Shown: positions 9,152 through 19,258, counted from the first letter of the stretch. The stretch is DNA of 64,000 nt from Falsiroseomonas sp041690465 (GCF_041690465.1 NZ_JAWLHG010000001.1:310001-374000), one strand, 5' to 3'. Notes: generated from the sequence alone by a model not told the origin. A program made the numbers and translations.

Positions 9152-9835
9152 GTGACCGACCAGGACGCCATCGCCCGCAACCTCGCCGCCGTAAAGGCCC
9201 GCATCGCGGCGGCCTGCACCCGCGCGGGGCGCGATCCCGCCGGCGTCACGCTCGTCGCCGTCTCCAAGACGCATCCCGCCGAGGCGGTGCTCGCAGCCCT
9301 CGCCGCCGGCCAATCCGTGTTCGGCGAGAACCGCGTGCAGGAGGCGATGGGCAAGTTCCCGACCCTGCGCGCCGCCAACCCGGCGCTCCGCCTGCACCTG
9401 ATCGGTGCGCTGCAGACCAACAAGGCGCGCGAGGCGGTGCGCGTGGCCGATGTCATCGAAAGCCTCGACCGCCCGAAGCTCGCCGCGGCGCTGGCCGAGG
9501 CGATGCGCAAGGAAGATCGCACGCCCGAGCTGCTGATCCAGGTCAACACCGGCGATGAGCCGCAGAAGGCCGGCATTCCGCGCGCGGACGCCGACGCCTT
9601 CCTCCGCGCCTGCAAGGAGGAGCATGGCCTGGCCGTTTCCGGCCTGATGTGCATCCCGCCGCTGGAGGCCGACCCGCGCCCGCATTTCGCCTGGCTCGCG
9701 GCACTTGCCGCGAAGCACGGGCTGCGCACCCTCTCCATGGGCATGAGCGGCGACTACGAGATCGCCATCGCCGAGGGTGCGACCCATGTGCGCATCGGCA
9801 CCGCGATCTTCGGCAGCCGACCCTACCCCGCCTGA
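9152..9835 (+). CDS. yggS: YggS family pyridoxal-phosphate homeostasis protein
   Basis: A 227-residue PLP-binding protein (COG0325, PLPBP) that buffers pyridoxal phosphate and affects amino-acid and keto-acid balance. The PLP lysine is Lys39 in 'LVAVSKTHP'; 'VFGENRVQEA', 'LHLIGALQTNKA' and the C-terminal 'LSMGMSGDYEIAIAEGATHVRIG' (written in full only because it is one family signature; its key part is SMGMSxD) are all conserved. GTG start at 9152. The neighbouring thiamine-type gene is divergent. No operon partner follows; an Rrf2 regulator converges after 12 bases. Confidence 0.93.
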   Translation: MTDQDAIARNLAAVKARIAAACTRAGRDPAGVTLVAVSKTHPAEAVLAALAAGQSVFGENRVQEAMGKFPTLRAANPALRLHLIGALQTNKAREAVRVADVIESLDRPKLAAALAEAMRKEDRTPELLIQVNTGDEPQKAGIPRADADAFLRACKEEHGLAVSGLMCIPPLEADPRPHFAWLAALAAKHGLRTLSMGMSGDYEIAIAEGATHVRIGTAIFGSRPYPA

Positions 9836-9847
9836 AGCCAGGCGGCG

Positions 9848-10291
9848 CTACCCCACGGGTGCAGGCAAGCCGAGCAGCCGCGCGAGCCCGCCGCGCGAGC
9901 CGGCCACCAGATCGGCGAGCGTGTAGCGGTCGAGCACCGACAGGAAGGCATCCAGCGCCTCGGCCAGCACCGGCTTCAGCCCGCAGGCAGGCGTGATCAC
10001 GCAGGTGCCGGAGCCCATGCAGGGCGCCAGCGCGAGCCCCGGCTCCGTTCGCCGCACGACCGCGCCGATGTTGATTTCGGACGCCGGGCGCCCCAGCCGC
10101 AGCCCGCCGCCGCGGCCGCGCAGCGTGACGACATCGCCCGCTTGGCCGAGCAGCAGCACGACCTTGTTCAGGTGGTTCTCCGGGATGGCATAGGCGGCCG
10201 CGATCTCGGGCACCGTCGCGCGCCGACCCTCCTCGACCGAGAGGTAGATCAGCGTGCGCAGCGTGTAGTCGGTGAAGGCGGTCAGCTGCAT
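9848..10291 (-). CDS. Rrf2 family regulator, NsrR-like
   Basis: A 147-residue winged-helix regulator. The N-terminus 'MQLTAFTDYTLRTLIYLS' and recognition helix 'AYAIPENHLNKVVLLLGQAG' are typical of Rrf2 proteins, and three cysteines at 91, 97 and 103 ('APCMGSGTCVITPACGLK') have nearly the spacing of the iron-sulphur ligands of NsrR, the nitric-oxide sensor. I infer an iron-sulphur cluster and a role in nitrosative stress; IscR is less likely because its ligand pattern differs. It lies 31 bases after a gene for a 51-residue membrane protein with which it probably forms an operon, and a candidate operator stands upstream of both. Confidence 0.85.
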   Translation of the reverse strand: MQLTAFTDYTLRTLIYLSVEEGRRATVPEIAAAYAIPENHLNKVVLLLGQAGDVVTLRGRGGGLRLGRPASEINIGAVVRRTEPGLALAPCMGSGTCVITPACGLKPVLAEALDAFLSVLDRYTLADLVAGSRGGLARLLGLPAPVG

Positions 10292-10322
10292 TGCGGCCCT
10301 TCGCCGGCAGGAGCGGGCACGG

Positions 10323-10478
10323 TCAATAGACCAGCACCACCCCGATCACCATCAGCAGGTTCCAGAACAGCATGTTGATCAGCGTCCGGATCATCATGCG
10401 GTCGTCGCCCGACCCGGCGCCGAGCAGATCGCTCACCACCTGCCCGGGAAAGAGGAAGGCCCTGGTCAAGGCTGTCAT
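10323..10478 (-). CDS. Small membrane protein, 51 residues
   Basis: A short frame reads 'MTALTRAFLFPGQVVSDLLG', then 'AGSGDDRMMIRTLINMLFWN' and 'LLMVIGVVLVY' before TGA. The C-terminal 20 residues form one transmembrane segment. I do not recognise the family. Support for a real gene: it has the same strand and close spacing as the Rrf2 gene that follows, its composition is protein-like with a clean hydrophobic segment, and it sits downstream of an AT-rich candidate operator. A membrane subunit or sensor accessory linked to nitric-oxide metabolism is a guess. Confidence 0.6.
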   Translation of the reverse strand: MTALTRAFLFPGQVVSDLLGAGSGDDRMMIRTLINMLFWNLLMVIGVVLVY

Positions 10479-10533
10479 GGCCGTGCTCCGCGATCGCTAC
10501 CGGGGCAGCCTGGCCCGGCCGGCGCCTTTAAGC

Positions 10534-10552
10534 AAGATGTTAAATACTTCTT
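10534..10552. promoter_or_regulatory. Candidate NsrR/Rrf2 operator
   Basis: An imperfect palindrome AAGATGTTAAATACTTCTT (half-sites AAGATGTTA and, on the other strand, AAGAAGTAT; six of nine match) inside an AT-rich island in an otherwise very GC-rich area. NsrR sites begin AAGATG in other proteobacteria. It stands 56 bases upstream of the 51-residue membrane protein and 75 bases upstream of trpS. Confidence 0.45.
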
Positions 10553-10626
10553 TTTGCCTGAGCCTTGACGCGCCCGCACGCCGGCGGGATCACGCGGGGC
10601 AGCAGCAGCGACAGGGTGCCCCCTTC

Positions 10627-11628
10627 ATGTCCCGCGTCTTCTCCGGCATCCAGCCTTCGGGCGTGCCCACCCTCGGCAACTATCTCGGCGCCATCCGCAA
10701 CTGGGTGCCGATGCAGGACACGCATGAGTGCATCTTCTGCGTGGTGGACCTGCACGCCATCACCGTGTGGCAGGACCCGAAGGAGCTCGCGCGGCAGACG
10801 CGGGAGATGGCCGCGGCGCTGATCGCCTGCGGGCTCGATCCCCGGCGCTGCATCCTGTTCCTGCAAAGCCATGTGCATGCGCATGCGCGGCTGGCCTGGA
10901 TCTTCAACTGCGTCGCGCGGCTCGGCTGGCTGAACCGGATGACGCAGTTCAAGGACAAGGCGGGCAAGGACCGGGAGGCCGCGTCCTCCGGCCTGTACGT
11001 CTATCCGAACCTGATGGCCGCCGACATCCTCACCTATCACGCCACCAAGGTGCCGGTCGGCGACGACCAGAAGCAGCATCTGGAGCTGGCCAACGACATC
11101 GCGCAGAAGTTCAACCACGATTACGGCGTGGACTTCTTCCCCACCATCGAGCCGCTGATCCAGGGCATCGCCGCGCGGGTGATGAGCCTGCGCGACGGCA
11201 CGAAGAAGATGTCGAAGTCGGATCCCTCCGACCAGTCGCGCATCAACCTCACCGACGACCACGACGCCATTGCGCTGAAGATCCGCCGCGCCAAGACCGA
11301 TCCCGAGCCCCTGCCCGAGAGCGAAGCCGGTCTCGAGGGCCGGCCGGAGGCGCGCAACCTGGTGGGCATCCTCGCCGCCATCACCGGCGAGACCCATGCC
11401 GGCGTGCTGCGCCACCACGGCGGCAAGGGCTTCGGCGCCTTCAAGGAAGTGCTGGCCGAGGCGCTGGTCGCGCATCTCGACCCGATCCGGCGGGAGATGT
11501 CGCGGCTGCTGGACGACCCCGCGGCGCTGGATGCGGCGCTGCGCCTCGGCGCCGACCGCGCGGACGCGATCGCGACCCCCATCTGCGACAGGGCCGAGCA
11601 GTTGGTGGGCTTCCTGCCGCGCCGCTGA
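10627..11628 (+). CDS. trpS: Tryptophanyl-tRNA synthetase
   Basis: A 333-residue class Ic synthetase that charges tRNA-Trp. 'FSGIQPSGVPTLGNYLGAIR' near the start contains the HIGH-equivalent (the core is TLGNYLG), 'CVVDLHAIT' and 'YPNLMAADIL' form the tryptophan pocket region, and 'KKMSKSDPS' is the KMSKS loop. ATG 10627 matches the family N-terminus; upstream in-frame codons read into the regulatory region. It appears to be transcribed alone, from the intergenic region that also holds the Rrf2-type operator. Confidence 0.96.
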   Translation: MSRVFSGIQPSGVPTLGNYLGAIRNWVPMQDTHECIFCVVDLHAITVWQDPKELARQTREMAAALIACGLDPRRCILFLQSHVHAHARLAWIFNCVARLGWLNRMTQFKDKAGKDREAASSGLYVYPNLMAADILTYHATKVPVGDDQKQHLELANDIAQKFNHDYGVDFFPTIEPLIQGIAARVMSLRDGTKKMSKSDPSDQSRINLTDDHDAIALKIRRAKTDPEPLPESEAGLEGRPEARNLVGILAAITGETHAGVLRHHGGKGFGAFKEVLAEALVAHLDPIRREMSRLLDDPAALDAALRLGADRADAIATPICDRAEQLVGFLPRR

Positions 11629-11669
11629 TCGTTTTCGCCCGCACCCCTGCGATGTGGTAGGGTCGCGCC

Positions 11670-12233
11670 ATGTCCGAACGGGTGCGGGAGCGCTGGAGCT
11701 GGGACGCCTACCTGGAATGGGAGGCGAAGCAGGAGATCCGCCACGAGCTGGTGGATGGCGAGGTGCACGCCATGACCGGCGGCACTCTGAAACACAACTT
11801 GATGACGCGTCGTCTCGGGGCTGCCCTGGACCGCGCGCTCGGCGGTGGCTGCCGCGCCTATGGACCGGACGTCAAGGTGGCGACCGGGAACGGCAATGCC
11901 CGCTACCCCGATGCCGTCGTGGATTGCGGTCGCTTCGTGCCGACCGCCTTGCTGGCCCAGGACCCCGTCGCCGTCTTCGAGGTCCTCTCCCGCAGCACCG
12001 CCTGGGTGGACCAGACCTACAAGCTGCGCGACTACGACGCGACGCCGTCCATCCGCTACTACGTCCTGATCAGCCAGGACGAGCTGCGTGCGATGCTCTA
12101 CACTCGCAACGATGCAGGCCGCCTCGACATCCGCGACGCGCAACTGATCGAGGGCGCGGAGGGCGTCATCGCGCTGCCTTCGCTCGGCGTCACGCTCACC
12201 CTCGGCGCGCTGCACGAGGGCCTTGAGGGCTGA
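11670..12233 (+). CDS. Uma2 family (DUF820) putative restriction-like endonuclease
   Basis: A 187-residue protein of the PD-(D/E)XK superfamily. The family pattern is visible: 'RHELVDGEVHAM' (Glu26, Glu31), 'ARYPDAVV' with Asp81, 'AVFEVLS' with Glu104, and Lys118 in 'YKLRDY', giving E..PD..ExxS..K. Uma2 proteins are abundant in cyanobacteria and scattered in other phyla, often in many copies; their biological role is not known, and a nuclease function is inferred from the fold. It stands alone between trpS and a converging transporter, with only three bases to the latter's stop. Confidence 0.88.
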   Translation: MSERVRERWSWDAYLEWEAKQEIRHELVDGEVHAMTGGTLKHNLMTRRLGAALDRALGGGCRAYGPDVKVATGNGNARYPDAVVDCGRFVPTALLAQDPVAVFEVLSRSTAWVDQTYKLRDYDATPSIRYYVLISQDELRAMLYTRNDAGRLDIRDAQLIEGAEGVIALPSLGVTLTLGALHEGLEG

Positions 12234-12236
12234 CGC

Positions 12237-13154
12237 TCAGCCCACCAGCAGCCACACCCACACGGGCAATGTCGCCACGCTGAGCAGATGTTCGCTGGTG
12301 GTGATCGCCGCCATCAGCTTCGCATCGCCGCCCATCGCCCGCGCCATGACATAGCTCGTCGCCGCCGTCGGCAGCGCCATGAACAGCACCGCGATCGCCG
12401 TCGGCAACGGCCCGAGGCCGAGCGCCGCGCAGAACGCCCAGGTGATCAGCGGCATCACCAGCAGCTTCAGCACCGCCGTCGCCGCCTGCACCCCCGGCCG
12501 GTCGCCCAGCCCCTGCATGCTCAGCGCCGCGCCGACGCAGAGCAGCCCGAGCGCCACCGAGGCCTGCCCGAGGTTGCGCACCGCCGGCTGCAAGCCCGGC
12601 GGCAGCCCGCCCAGCATGCCGATCGCGAAACCCGCCAGACAGGCCAGGATCAGCGGGTTGAGCAGCACCCGGCGCAGGAGTTCGAGCGGCCGTACCTCGC
12701 CACCCCGGCCCAGCGCGAAGGCCAGCGTCGCCGCCGTCTGCACGAAGGGCACGATGATGCCGGTGGCCACCGCGGCATAGGTGATGCCGTCCAGCCCCCA
12801 GATCGCGCCGCCGATGGCGAAGCCCATCAGGTTGTTGAACCGGATGCCGCCCTGCAGCACCGAGGTCATCGCGCCATGGCCGAGGCCGAGCGCACGGGCC
12901 AGCAGGACAGAGATCACCGTCCCCGCCGCCAGCGCCGCCCACAGCGCCGCCGCCATGCCGAGCACCGGCACCGCGCCGAACCGCACGGTGGAAAGCCCGG
13001 TGGCGATCAGGCAGGGCAGCAGCACCCAGAAGACCAGGCGCTCGATCCCCGCCCAGACCGTGTCGTCGCGCAGCAGGCGGCGCTTCAGCAGCGCGCCCAG
13101 CGCCAGCAGCCCGAACACCGGCACGAAGGCATCCGCCCAAGGTGCCAGCGTCAT
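12237..13154 (-). CDS. AEC family transporter (auxin-efflux-carrier type permease)
   Basis: A 305-residue inner-membrane carrier with about ten hydrophobic segments and the family layout of two five-helix halves. 'FNNLMGFAIGGAIWG' resembles the central conserved 'F.N..F.G.P' stretch of AEC carriers. Bacterial members export malonate, malate or other small organic acids, but the substrate cannot be read here. The start at 13154 is chosen from the first hydrophobic segment ('WADAFVPVFGLLALGALL'). The downstream neighbour on the same strand is only three bases from the Uma2 stop, so this is a convergent pair. Confidence 0.85.
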   Translation of the reverse strand: MTLAPWADAFVPVFGLLALGALLKRRLLRDDTVWAGIERLVFWVLLPCLIATGLSTVRFGAVPVLGMAAALWAALAAGTVISVLLARALGLGHGAMTSVLQGGIRFNNLMGFAIGGAIWGLDGITYAAVATGIIVPFVQTAATLAFALGRGGEVRPLELLRRVLLNPLILACLAGFAIGMLGGLPPGLQPAVRNLGQASVALGLLCVGAALSMQGLGDRPGVQAATAVLKLLVMPLITWAFCAALGLGPLPTAIAVLFMALPTAATSYVMARAMGGDAKLMAAITTSEHLLSVATLPVWVWLLVG

Positions 13155-13182
13155 GCGAGAGCGCGCTCCAGGAAGCGGCGCA

Positions 13183-13776
13183 CTACAGCCCGGCGCGCAC
13201 CTGTCCGCCCGTGCTGCCACCGGCCGGCGCGGTCGCGCCGTGCGCGATGTCCCTGAGGCAAGCCGCCTCTCCCCGTCCCGATGCGCCCGCGGCGCGCGCC
13301 GCGGCGTAGGCCACCCGCAGCGCCCGGCCCGCAGCTTCGTCCCGGTAGAGCACCAGGTCGAGATGACATTGGCTGGCCTGGTAGTGCCAGATCTCCGCCG
13401 GCCCTTCCTCCCGCCGAAGGCGCGGCGTGCCGAGCCGGCGCAGCAGCGCCTCCGGCGTGTGCCCGACCAGCTGGCCCGCCATGGTCGGCGCAGCCTCGGC
13501 CGGCCCTGCGGCAGCCAGGGTGGCGGCCGCAGGCGCCTGGCTGCCCTCGACGGCCGCGACCACCGGCCTGGCGCCGATGCCGGCAGCTGAGCCCGCGCCG
13601 ATTCCGGCGCCTTGTGCCGCGCCGATTCCGACGCCTTGCGCCGCGCCGATTCCGGCGACGCTCGCCTGATGCGCCGCCAGCGCGTCCTGCAGCGCGACCC
13701 GCGCGCTCTCCTCCGGTCCCGGCTGCGCGCAGCCGAGGAGAAGCAAGAGCGGAACCAGCTTCAGCCCCGGTCGCAT
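13183..13776 (-). CDS. Lipoprotein with internal glycine-isoleucine repeats
   Basis: A 197-residue protein with a lipobox ending at Cys16 ('PLLLLLGCAQPG'). After an alpha-helical stretch comes a low-complexity run built of GIGAAQGV-type units encoded by a 24-base tandem repeat, then an alanine-rich linker and a C-terminal domain with 'QLVGHTPEALLRRLGTPRLR' and 'WHYQASQCHLDLVLYRD'. That C-terminal pattern (helix, G-x-P, then W.Y...C.L.L.L) resembles small SmpA/BamE-like lipoproteins common in Acetobacteraceae, but I cannot assign a function. It is preceded on the same strand by the bactofilin gene. Confidence 0.7.
   Translation of the reverse strand: MRPGLKLVPLLLLLGCAQPGPEESARVALQDALAAHQASVAGIGAAQGVGIGAAQGAGIGAGSAAGIGARPVVAAVEGSQAPAAATLAAAGPAEAAPTMAGQLVGHTPEALLRRLGTPRLRREEGPAEIWHYQASQCHLDLVLYRDEAAGRALRVAYAAARAAGASGRGEAACLRDIAHGATAPAGGSTGGQVRAGL
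13595..13666 (-). repeat. Three 24-base tandem repeats inside a lipoprotein gene
   Basis: Units at 13595-13618, 13619-13642 and 13643-13666 share GCGCCGATTCCG and differ at only a few bases. In frame they encode eight-residue units of the form GIGAAQGx. The repeat is a whole number of codons, so copy changes would keep the frame. Confidence 0.85.
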
Positions 13777-13871
13777 CGTGGCGCGTCCTGCGCGAGGTGC
13801 GGAGGCAGGGCGTGCGCACACGCCCTGCGCTCCCGGCTGGCCCCTGTGACGGGCCGGCCGGATGTGGAGGA

Positions 13872-14540
13872 TCAGGCCTCGGCCGGCACCGGCTGCGGCG
13901 CCGGCATGGCGGGCGCGGCGGGCTGGTCGCCCAGCATGTCCATCCGGCCGGAGATCTGGCCGCCTTCCTCCACCATCAGCCTGCGGCAGCGGGCGACGCC
14001 CACCACGCGGCCGGTGCCACGGATCACCAGCTGGCCGCGCGCGGTGATGGTGCCGTCGAAGGTGCCGGCGATCTCGGCATCCTCGACCTGCACCTCGCCC
14101 TTGAACACGCCGGTCTCGCTGATCGAAAGCTCGGTCGCCTGGATCATCTGGCTTTCGACCATGCCCTCGACCACCAGGCGCTCGGCCTCGGCGACGGTGC
14201 CCTGCAGGCTGATCCCCCGGCCGACCACCAGCGTGCGGCGGTCCGCGGTGCTGCGCGGCGCGGGGCCGACCGAGGCCGCGGCCGGGGCGGTGGACGCGCT
14301 CGGCATGCCGAGGCCGCCCATCTGCGCCGGGCGCGGCGGGATCGCGGTGCCGGAGGGCGGCGTCGGGCCGGCGGGCATGATCGGCGCGTTGCCGGGCTTG
14401 GTCGCGAGGCTCATGGCTTGGTTGTCCCTGGTCGAGAAGGGCGGCGGCGGCGCGCCGAGGTCGGGATCGCGTGCGGTCGGGACAGTGGCGTGCTGCGGCT
14501 CGGGAGGCTTCTCGTCGCGGCGGCGGCTGAAGACATTCAT
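13872..14540 (-). CDS. Bactofilin (polymer-forming cytoskeletal protein)
   Basis: A 222-residue protein with a proline-rich, disordered N-terminal 90 residues, a central bactofilin beta-helix from about residue 100 to 205, and a proline/alanine tail. The beta-helix shows the repeating pattern 'LVVGRGISLQGTVAEAERLVVEG', 'SISETGVFKGEVQVEDAEIAG', 'ITARGQLVIRGTGRVVG' (each a rung of the solenoid, quoted by its ends). Bactofilins self-assemble without nucleotide into filaments that shape cells or organise peptidoglycan enzymes. No M23 peptidase partner lies beside it here, unlike in many other alphaproteobacteria. Confidence 0.9.
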   Translation of the reverse strand: MNVFSRRRDEKPPEPQHATVPTARDPDLGAPPPPFSTRDNQAMSLATKPGNAPIMPAGPTPPSGTAIPPRPAQMGGLGMPSASTAPAAASVGPAPRSTADRRTLVVGRGISLQGTVAEAERLVVEGMVESQMIQATELSISETGVFKGEVQVEDAEIAGTFDGTITARGQLVIRGTGRVVGVARCRRLMVEEGGQISGRMDMLGDQPAAPAMPAPQPVPAEA

Positions 14541-14730
14541 GCGCGAGCTCCCCCTGTCCTCGGTGCAGCCGCGGCAGTGCCGGGCCGCTGCGCGGCACGG
14601 CTTCCCCGACCCGTCGCGCAGGTCTCCGGGCTAACACGCACCCCCCGCCGAGACAACGGCCGAAGGGGGTCGCGGAGGCAGTTGTCCACAGCCTCGCGCA
14701 GCTTCTTTCGATGGCAGTCCGTTCCGATCT

Positions 14731-15387
14731 TCAGGCCGAATCGCGGTGCAGCAGGTGCACCATCGCCGCGGTGCCGATGACCGGCACCAGCAGGTTCAGC
14801 GGCGCCACCACGCCGAGCAGCGCGAGCGCGCCCCCGAGCCCCCAGATCTGCCAGCGCCGCCGCCGCTTCAACTCCTCCGCCGCTGCCACCGTCATGCGCC
14901 GCTGGGCGACACCGGCGAACAGACCCTCGCCCAGCGCGATCGCCGCCACCGCCCAGAGCACCGGCACGCCGATGAAGGGCACCAGCAGCGAGACCGGCAG
15001 CAGCACCAGCGTCAGCGCCCCCATCTTCGCCGCCAGCGTCAGCCCCGACCACACCTGCGCCGGCGTCGAGGCGCCGACCGGCGGCGGCAGCGCCGGATAG
15101 TGCCGCCGCTCCACCGCCGCCGCCACGCCATCGAGGAACAGGCTGGCGATCGCCAGCAGCATCGGCAGGAACAGCCACCACAGCGCCAGCACCGCCAGCA
15201 GCCCGCCCGCCGCCGCGGCGATGGTGGCGAGCCACCCCTCGCCGCCGGCCAGCCACCCCACCGCCGCGCTCGCCCCCCAGGCGAGCAGCAGCCCGGCGGC
15301 GAGCGCGAGCCCGGCGCCGAGCAGCAGCGGGCGGCGGAAGGCGGGGTCGGGGATCTGGCCGAAGGCCAACACCAGGGCTCTGAACAT
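14731..15387 (-). CDS. EI24/CysZ-like membrane protein
   Basis: A 218-residue integral membrane protein starting 'MFRALVLAFGQIPDPAFRR', the usual entry of the EI24 domain (PF07264), with long hydrophobic segments at about 20-45, 55-90, 130-165 and 190-215. The group includes CysZ, a sulphate permease; alphaproteobacterial members are not characterised and no cys genes are nearby, so sulphate transport is only possible. Start 15387 is preferred over an upstream in-frame ATG because of the conserved N-terminus. It is divergent from the adenosine kinase gene. Confidence 0.8.
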   Translation of the reverse strand: MFRALVLAFGQIPDPAFRRPLLLGAGLALAAGLLLAWGASAAVGWLAGGEGWLATIAAAAGGLLAVLALWWLFLPMLLAIASLFLDGVAAAVERRHYPALPPPVGASTPAQVWSGLTLAAKMGALTLVLLPVSLLVPFIGVPVLWAVAAIALGEGLFAGVAQRRMTVAAAEELKRRRRWQIWGLGGALALLGVVAPLNLLVPVIGTAAMVHLLHRDSA

Positions 15388-15485
15388 CCTGGCGGGGACT
15401 AGCGGTGGCGGGGCGGTTCCGGCAAGCATCCGCCGCCTTCAACTCCCCCGCAGCCCCGCACCCCATAAAGGCCCGGCACCCGCCC

Positions 15486-16463
15486 ATGACCTCTCCCGCG
15501 CTCGACCTGCTCGGCATCGGCAACGCCATCGTGGACGTGCTCGCCCGCGCCGAGGATGCCTTCCTCGCAAGCCAGGGCATGGCGAAGGGCACGATGACGC
15601 TGATCGACGCCGCCGCCGCCGAGCGGATCTACGCGGCGATGGGCCCGGGCGTCGAAAGCTCCGGCGGCTCGGCCGGTAACACCTGCGCGGCGGCGGCAGC
15701 ACTCGGCGCGCGCGTCGGCTATCTCGGCAAGGTCGCCGACGACGCCCTCGGCACGGTCTTCGCCCACGACATCCGCGCCGCCGGCGTGCGCTTCCCCTCG
15801 GCACCCCTGGCCAACGGCGCGCCCACCGCGCGCTGCCTGATCCTGGTGACGCCGGACGGCCAGCGGACGATGAACACCTTCCTCGGCGCCTGCGTCGCCT
15901 TCGGCCCGGACGACGTGGACGGGGCGGAGGTGGCCTCCGCCGCCGTCACCTACCTCGAGGGCTATCTGTTCGACCCGCCGGCTGCGCAGGCCGCCTTCCG
16001 CAAGGCGGCCCAGGCGGCGCATGCCGCGGGACGCAAGGTCTCGCTGACGCTGTCGGACCCCTTCTGCGTCGGCCGCCACCGCAGCGCCTTCCGCGCCTTC
16101 GTCGCGGAGGAGAGCGACATCCTCTTCGCCAACGAGGCCGAGCTGCTCTCCCTCTACGAGACCGAGGATTTCGCCGCTGCCCTGGCCGCGGTGCGGCAGG
16201 ATGTCGGCCTGGCCGCGGTGACCCGCAGCGAGAAGGGCAGCATCGTCGTCGCCGGCACCGAGACGGTGGAAGTGGCGGCGGTGCCGACGAAGGTGGTGGA
16301 CACCACCGGCGCCGGGGATGCCTATGCCGCCGGCTTCCTCGCCGCCCATGCGAAGGGCCTGGCGCTGGCCGAATGCGGCCGCTGGGGCAGCGTGGCGGCG
16401 GCCGAGGCGATCAGCCATTTCGGGGCCCGCCCGCAGGCCGACCTCAAGGCGCTGGTCGGCTGA
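15486..16463 (+). CDS. PfkB family sugar/nucleoside kinase, probable adenosine kinase
   Basis: A 325-residue ribokinase-fold kinase. It has 'LLGIGNAIVDVLA' at the N-terminus, the substrate-lid motif 'SSGGSAGNTCAAAAALG' near residues 60-76, and the signature 'VVDTTGAGDAYAAGFL' near the C-terminus, whose Asp is the catalytic base and whose GAGD forms the anion hole. The spacing and the 'ANEAEL' segment match the adenosine-kinase branch found in alphaproteobacteria, which phosphorylates adenosine in purine salvage. Start 15486 fits the family; longer options lie in a shared leader. Confidence 0.85.
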   Translation: MTSPALDLLGIGNAIVDVLARAEDAFLASQGMAKGTMTLIDAAAAERIYAAMGPGVESSGGSAGNTCAAAAALGARVGYLGKVADDALGTVFAHDIRAAGVRFPSAPLANGAPTARCLILVTPDGQRTMNTFLGACVAFGPDDVDGAEVASAAVTYLEGYLFDPPAAQAAFRKAAQAAHAAGRKVSLTLSDPFCVGRHRSAFRAFVAEESDILFANEAELLSLYETEDFAAALAAVRQDVGLAAVTRSEKGSIVVAGTETVEVAAVPTKVVDTTGAGDAYAAGFLAAHAKGLALAECGRWGSVAAAEAISHFGARPQADLKALVG

Positions 16464-16558
16464 AGCGGCGGCACGGCGGGTCGGAACCGGGCCGCGGGGC
16501 TGCGTTCTTGCCGGATGCCTGCGGCGGGCCCGCCCCGCCGAGATCCCGGGAGACCGCC

Positions 16559-17113
16559 ATGCGCAAGATGCTGCCCGCCGTCGCCGCCCTTATGCTCGCC
16601 ACCTTGCCCGCCTGGGCCCAGCAGCAGCAGCAGCAGCAGGGCGGCCCGCCCATCTACAATCTGGAACCGCCACCCCCCGGCGCGGGTCCGGCCGGCGATC
16701 CGCCACGCAGCGCTGCGAACCGCGACGCGGCCACCCCCGCGCGCCCCGCGCTCATCGTCGGCTACCTGGAGCAGGCCGACCAGGCGCTGCAGCGCAACAG
16801 CTGGTCCCGCGCGGGCGAACTGGTCGAGCGCGCCGAGACCGCCCTGCTCAACCGCCACACCCGCCCCGGCGCCGGCAGCGTCGAGATGGGCATGGAGGAG
16901 GGACGCGCACTGCAGGCCGCCGCCGCGGCCCGCGCCGCCATCCGCGAGCGCGACCGCGCGGCGGCGGCCGAGGCGCTGCGGAACGCCCGCAGCCTCACCG
17001 CGCAGATCGGCCAGGCGAGCGCCTCCGGGGCCGGCGCGGCCCCGACGCCCGGATCCGGGTTCGGGAGCGGCCCCGGCATGGGAACGGGCCAGGGCTCGCG
17101 CGGCACCCGCTGA
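16559..17113 (+). CDS. Periplasmic protein with polyglutamine stretch, function unknown
   Basis: A 184-residue secreted protein with a signal peptide ('MRKMLPAVAALMLATLPAWA') followed directly by seven glutamines encoded by seven pure CAG codons (16619-16639). A conserved-looking helical region follows ('LIVGYLEQADQALQRNSWSRAGELVERAETALLN'; ends quoted as one helical pair), rich in alanine and arginine and reminiscent of short coiled or TPR-like helices. The tail is glycine/serine rich. I recognise no family. The gene stands between adenosine kinase and typA on the same strand. Confidence 0.7.
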   Translation: MRKMLPAVAALMLATLPAWAQQQQQQQGGPPIYNLEPPPPGAGPAGDPPRSAANRDAATPARPALIVGYLEQADQALQRNSWSRAGELVERAETALLNRHTRPGAGSVEMGMEEGRALQAAAAARAAIRERDRAAAAEALRNARSLTAQIGQASASGAGAAPTPGSGFGSGPGMGTGQGSRGTR

Positions 17114-17319
17114 TCCGGGCGCTGACCCGCCCGGGGGCGCCTGCGCCGGCGTAGCGGCTGCCCCGCTTCGCCGGCGATGGATTGTCGCTCGCTTTTTGCG
17201 GTCCGCGCGCCTATGTGTGCGCCGCATCAAACGACAGACGCCTGCCCGCCAGTGGCCGGGGTGACCATGAGGTTGCCGCCGGGAGGAGGGGCCGGGCCCA
17301 AGAGACCGGACCTCGCCGC

Positions 17320-19149
<1,830 letters not shown>

Positions 19150-19209
19150 GGTGACATTCCCTCTGTCGCTTCTGCGGCGGAGGGACTGGCAAGGGGCCGC
19201 CTGAGCGTG

Positions 19210-19258
19210 CCGGCGGCTGAGGCGCCGCAAGGGATCCTTTGTCCCTGCGAGCCGCCGG
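19210..19258. other. Stem-loop between typA and cdd
   Basis: A 9-base perfect outer stem (CCGGCGGCT at 19210-19218 and AGCCGCCGG at 19250-19258) encloses a smaller AGGGA...TCCCT stem. There is no U-run, so it may be a Rho-type or structural element rather than a classical terminator. Confidence 0.4.

Noticed and set aside
10528..10543. TTAA-N8-TTAA as a CtrA-binding site
   Set aside because: The spacer is eight bases, not the seven needed for the consensus, and the same bases are better explained by the Rrf2-type palindrome.
14682..14690. TTGTCCACA, one mismatch to the DnaA box, upstream of bactofilin
   Set aside because: It is isolated, with no AT-rich stretch or further boxes, and such nonamers are expected by chance in 64 kb.
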